64,000 nt of DNA, taken from the NCBI RefSeq assembly GCF_009674775.1, contig NZ_WKKE01000024.1:1-64000 (forward strand), in the 5' to 3' direction. The notes under the pieces were generated by a model. The model was not told the DNA's origin. It made no database searches and saw only the letters and a list, made by a program, of their open reading frames with translations. Both the position numbers and the translations under genes were made by a program. Shown piece by piece: positions 61,940 to 64,000 of the stretch. This stretch comes from Flavobacterium sp. LC2016-23. GTDB taxonomy: Bacteria > Bacteroidota > Bacteroidia > Flavobacteriales > Flavobacteriaceae. Numbering within the stretch: position 1 is the first letter of the stretch; every line of letters starts with the position of its first letter.

Positions 61940-62872
61940 TTATTTTCTTTCAACTTCTTCTAATCTTCTAGTGAGTGTTTCAATAACTTTAGTTAATTTT
62001 TCAGTGTTCTTCTGTTGTTCAATTGTATACAAGGTCAATTCTTCAATTTTCTGCAAAAGCTTTATATTCATCTCAGATAAATTAATCCCATCTTTTTTCA
62101 TTTCATCAGCCGAAGCGATTTCAGGTAGATGTTTATTTTCTTTGATGTATTGGTCAACAGTATCCAGAGAAGGTAAATTGTAATTGTTTTCGAAAACAAA
62201 ATCAGCACCGGCATCAACAGTAACTTTAACTTCACGAGAAGCAATATCTCCTGCTACGGTCAGTTTTGCTGTTGGATTTGTTGTTCCTATACCAACGTTA
62301 CCGCCAATAGGATTTATTGCAATGTTTTTTTGACCAATGCCACCTTTTACAGCTTGTAAATAAGAATACTCCCCTGCCGTATTGATTCCAATATTAATAC
62401 CCAGCCTATTAGTCGCTCCATCGTGTATAGCTATACCATCAGAACTGGACGTACCTGTACTTGTTGGTACTTTAACCTCAAATGTATTTAATGGATTAGT
62501 TACTCCGATACTAAGGTTGCCATTTATAATTTGAGTTCCCGTAAATGTATTGGCACCACGTATAGCTAATTCAAACCAGGGATTCCAAGTATTCGCATCA
62601 CCATTTTTGGTTCTATACGATATATGGTTACCTCCATTAGGGCCATAGTCAGAACTTATTTGGGTATCGTAGCTGTTTGAAAGTCCTCCATAACTAATAA
62701 GGGAACCATTCCATGGAGTTCCTGCAGTTGCATAAGAAAATGTATAACCACCCTTAAAATTATTTGCTGCGCCTGAGTTTGCAATATTAGGAGTTGGAGT
62801 AAAACTTTGTGCTTTTGAACTGATCGTAAAAACGATAAAAAATATTATAAGTATTGTAGTTTTATTTTTCAT
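61940..62872 (-). CDS. Exported tail-fibre-like protein with C-terminal coiled coil
   Basis: The protein has 310 residues with a signal peptide (IIFFIVFTISSKAQ). It shows phage tail-fibre-like features: GTQIINGNLSIGVTNP, NPIGGNVGIGTTNPTAKLTV, then VFENNYNLPSLDTVDQYIKE and a heptad coiled coil (about 245-308, LLQKIEELTLYTIEQQKNTE). Such proteins are abundant in Flavobacteriia beside Rhs genes and probably form trimeric surface fibres. It starts the run fibre, sorting-domain protein, Rhs. A truncated paralogue follows upstream at 62899. Confidence 0.8.
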   Translation of the reverse strand: MKNKTTILIIFFIVFTISSKAQSFTPTPNIANSGAANNFKGGYTFSYATAGTPWNGSLISYGGLSNSYDTQISSDYGPNGGNHISYRTKNGDANTWNPWFELAIRGANTFTGTQIINGNLSIGVTNPLNTFEVKVPTSTGTSSSDGIAIHDGATNRLGINIGINTAGEYSYLQAVKGGIGQKNIAINPIGGNVGIGTTNPTAKLTVAGDIASREVKVTVDAGADFVFENNYNLPSLDTVDQYIKENKHLPEIASADEMKKDGINLSEMNIKLLQKIEELTLYTIEQQKNTEKLTKVIETLTRRLEEVERK

Positions 62873-62898
62873 TTATAATTGATTTGATATTTTTAATT

Positions 62899-63105
62899 TC
62901 ATTTTTTTAATTCCGCAACTTTCTTCAACAAATTCATATTCATTTCGGCCAGCATTAAACCATTCTTTTCAATTTCATATGCAGAGGGAATTTCAGGCAA
63001 ATATTTGTTTTCTCTTACGTAATCTTCTACTTCCTGTAATGATTTAAGTTTGTAGCTCTTTGCAAAAACATAATCAGCAACTAACGGTCCGGACATATCA
63101 ACTCA
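62899..63105 (-). pseudogene. Truncated paralogue of the tail-fibre-like protein
   Basis: About 65 codons from ATG 63096 (LVADYVFAKSYKLKSLQEVE, then ENKYLPEIPSAYEIEKNGL) match the C-terminal part of the adjacent fibre-like gene. An in-frame stop (63103-63105) lies just before the matching region, so the N-terminal fibre part is lost. It is a decayed duplicate, not an independent gene. Confidence 0.7.
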
Positions 63106-63429
63106 TTGCGAATATTTTTGAATTCATGATAATTATACTTGAATGATTTGGTATTACAAACACTTGTTAAAAAAATGCAAATAAATAAAAAACATACTGC
63201 AATTCCTATCTATTTAAAAAGTTTAAATAATAATAATACAACTATACATTAAAATAGTAGTATTCAACTTAATTACGCCATTTACTATTTGATTATTCTT
63301 AATTGGAAATTCATCTAAAAAATTAAACTCTACTAATACTGGATTTAAAGTTTTTAAATCATCTATAAAATGGTTCGAGAATTATCACTTTAAGTACAAG
63401 ATCCTGTATTTCATTTCTAAGAAAGTTTA
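63106..63429. other. AT-rich intergenic stretch
   Basis: Nothing could be recognised here: no open frame, tRNA or hairpin of note. It may hold the promoter of the fibre-like gene region. Confidence 0.4.
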
Positions 63430-63685
63430 AAAGCTAGTTGCATTGAGTTTTGTGGTAAAATCGTGGCATTTAGTATTTTTAAAACAAGAAATTCAGCAAT
63501 ATCAAGCCCTAAGAAGTTTACGTTCGAAACTGTATATCTCTGCTCCAAATTGGATTCACTCACAATTGAATATTCCGCAACAAAATCTTCAAAATAATCA
63601 TGCTAAGCTGTTAATTTCTGCATTGGAAAATAGCAATTAATAAACGAGTCAGGCAGCAACGCCCTATAAAAAAATACGCTGCAAA
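63430..63685 (+). repeat. Dispersed repeat, copy D, with a 65-codon frame
   Basis: TTTTGTGGTAAAATCGTGGC, ACAAGAAATTCAGCAATATC and GTTTACGTTCGAAACTGTAT align with copies A and C. The tail (ATTGAATATTCCGCAACAAA, GCAATTAATAAACGAGTCAG, GCCCTATAAAAAAATACGCTG) matches copy C almost base by base. The frame at 63443-63640 encodes ALRSLRSKLYISAPN and a Gln/Asn-rich end. It lies directly downstream of a minus-strand terminator. Confidence 0.65.
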
Positions 63686-63715
63686 AAAAGGGTTGTCCCA
63701 TCAGGACAACCCTCT
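63683..63715 (-). terminator. Terminator of the right-edge gene
   Basis: AGGGTTGTCC (63689-63698) and GGACAACCCT (63704-63713) form a perfect 10-bp stem with a T-run on the minus strand. The stem is shared with the Rhs tip terminator at 54317-54352. Confidence 0.8.
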
Positions 63716-63736
63716 TTCTTCTACAAAACGAATAGT

Positions 63737-64000
63737 TTACAAAGTCGCTTTATGAGCCGTTAGTTCGGCTACAAAAGTGTCTACTTCTTTTATTTCGTTT
63801 TCAATACGCTGAATATCCAGCTCTTTTTGCAGCAAGGCCAGGAGCCCGTAGGTTTGTTTGCGGTTTTCGAGTAAGAACTGTTTGTATTCTAATTTTTTTA
63901 TCTTCACGCCCATGTCTGCCTTAGCCTTCCCCCCTTCAGGCAACCGGACTACTGCTACTCTTAGCGCCGATAGCTCGGCCAGTACCCCTTGTAAAATGGC
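63737..64000 (-). CDS. Partial coiled-coil protein, 5' end beyond the window
   Basis: The frame is open from its stop at 63737 to the window edge (88 codons including stop), reading LAELSALRVAVVRLPEGGKA, then KIKKLEYKQFLLENRKQTYG and LLALLQKELDIQRIENEIKE. The apparent start at 63943 is a TTG inside a longer open frame, so the true start is outside. The C-terminal part looks like a charged coiled coil. No family was recognised. A terminator follows 21 bp downstream. Confidence 0.6.
   Translation of the reverse strand, partial: AILQGVLAELSALRVAVVRLPEGGKAKADMGVKIKKLEYKQFLLENRKQTYGLLALLQKELDIQRIENEIKEVDTFVAELTAHKATL

Noticed and set aside
63443..63640. 65-codon frame as a real gene
   Set aside because: It coincides with repeat copy D and similar frames in other copies are broken, so it is treated as part of the repeat.
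1..64000. CRISPR array, insertion sequence or integrase gene
   Set aside because: No regularly spaced short direct repeats, no transposase and no tyrosine or serine recombinase motif were seen anywhere in the window.

Overview
The window reads as a chromosomal stretch of a Bacteroidota bacterium close to Flavobacterium. The evidence is low GC, TonB-dependent receptors with carboxypeptidase-like N-terminal domains, a SusC/SusD pair under an ECF sigma/FecR switch, type IX secretion (T9SS) sorting domains, and a few promoters of the TTTG / TAnnTTTG type. No complete rRNA, tRNA, insertion sequence or CRISPR array is visible.

Layout. 0.5-7 kb: an Oar-like TonB receptor, msrA, a frameshifted small membrane gene and a CPA1 Na+/H+ antiporter. 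7-14 kb: a large T9SS-sorted leucine-rich-repeat protein with three 342-bp tandem repeats, then a TPR histidine kinase/LuxR response regulator pair. 14-17.7 kb: a GH32-like glycosidase and a two-domain sucrose-phosphate synthase/phosphatase. 18-19.6 kb: an isochorismatase-like hydrolase and a GlxA-type AraC regulator. 20-23.9 kb: a tight three-gene operon of a lipase-like alpha/beta hydrolase, a caspase-like protease and an unknown protein. The last two share a small motif that suggests a common beta domain, and the operon looks like an undescribed conflict or signalling module.

25-34 kb holds the most striking locus, a seven-gene operon. It encodes a nitrobindin-like beta-barrel, a ThDP decarboxylase-like enzyme, a flavin amino-acid oxidase, a VioB/RebD-like ferritin-fold protein, a 13-cysteine peptide with repeated C-x5-C spacing, a DUF692 (MNIO) oxidase and its DUF2063 partner. 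It combines an MNIO-modified cysteine-rich RiPP or metallophore module with violacein-like amino-acid oxidation genes. It is bracketed by copies of a dispersed repeat and, at its upstream end, by a tRNA 3' fragment with a duplicated 12-bp core, which suggests it was acquired.

35-38 kb: a Crp/Fnr-type regulator, then a redox operon (AhpD-like, peroxiredoxin-like, SMP-30-like) preceded by a palindrome with Fnr-site geometry. 38-46 kb: an endonuclease/exonuclease/phosphatase-fold enzyme and a SusD-SusC-FecR-sigma uptake locus. 47-54 kb: a bacteriocin locus with two double-glycine leader peptides (too short for usual ORF cut-offs), two tandem CPBP membrane proteins, a HlyD adaptor and a C39-peptidase ABC exporter, divergent from a TPR/AraC regulator. 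54-64 kb: a polymorphic Rhs locus with a 2147-residue Rhs protein, a membrane protein as possible immunity factor, an orphan Rhs tip fragment, a T9SS-sorted companion, a tail-fibre-like protein, a truncated paralogue and, at the right edge, a partial coiled-coil gene.

A degenerate repeat carrying a GGTTCGAAACT-like motif occurs four times (about 24.8, 34.5, 46.3 and 63.5 kb), always at borders of accessory loci. All assignments come from reading the sequence and recalled family knowledge; no database search was run.
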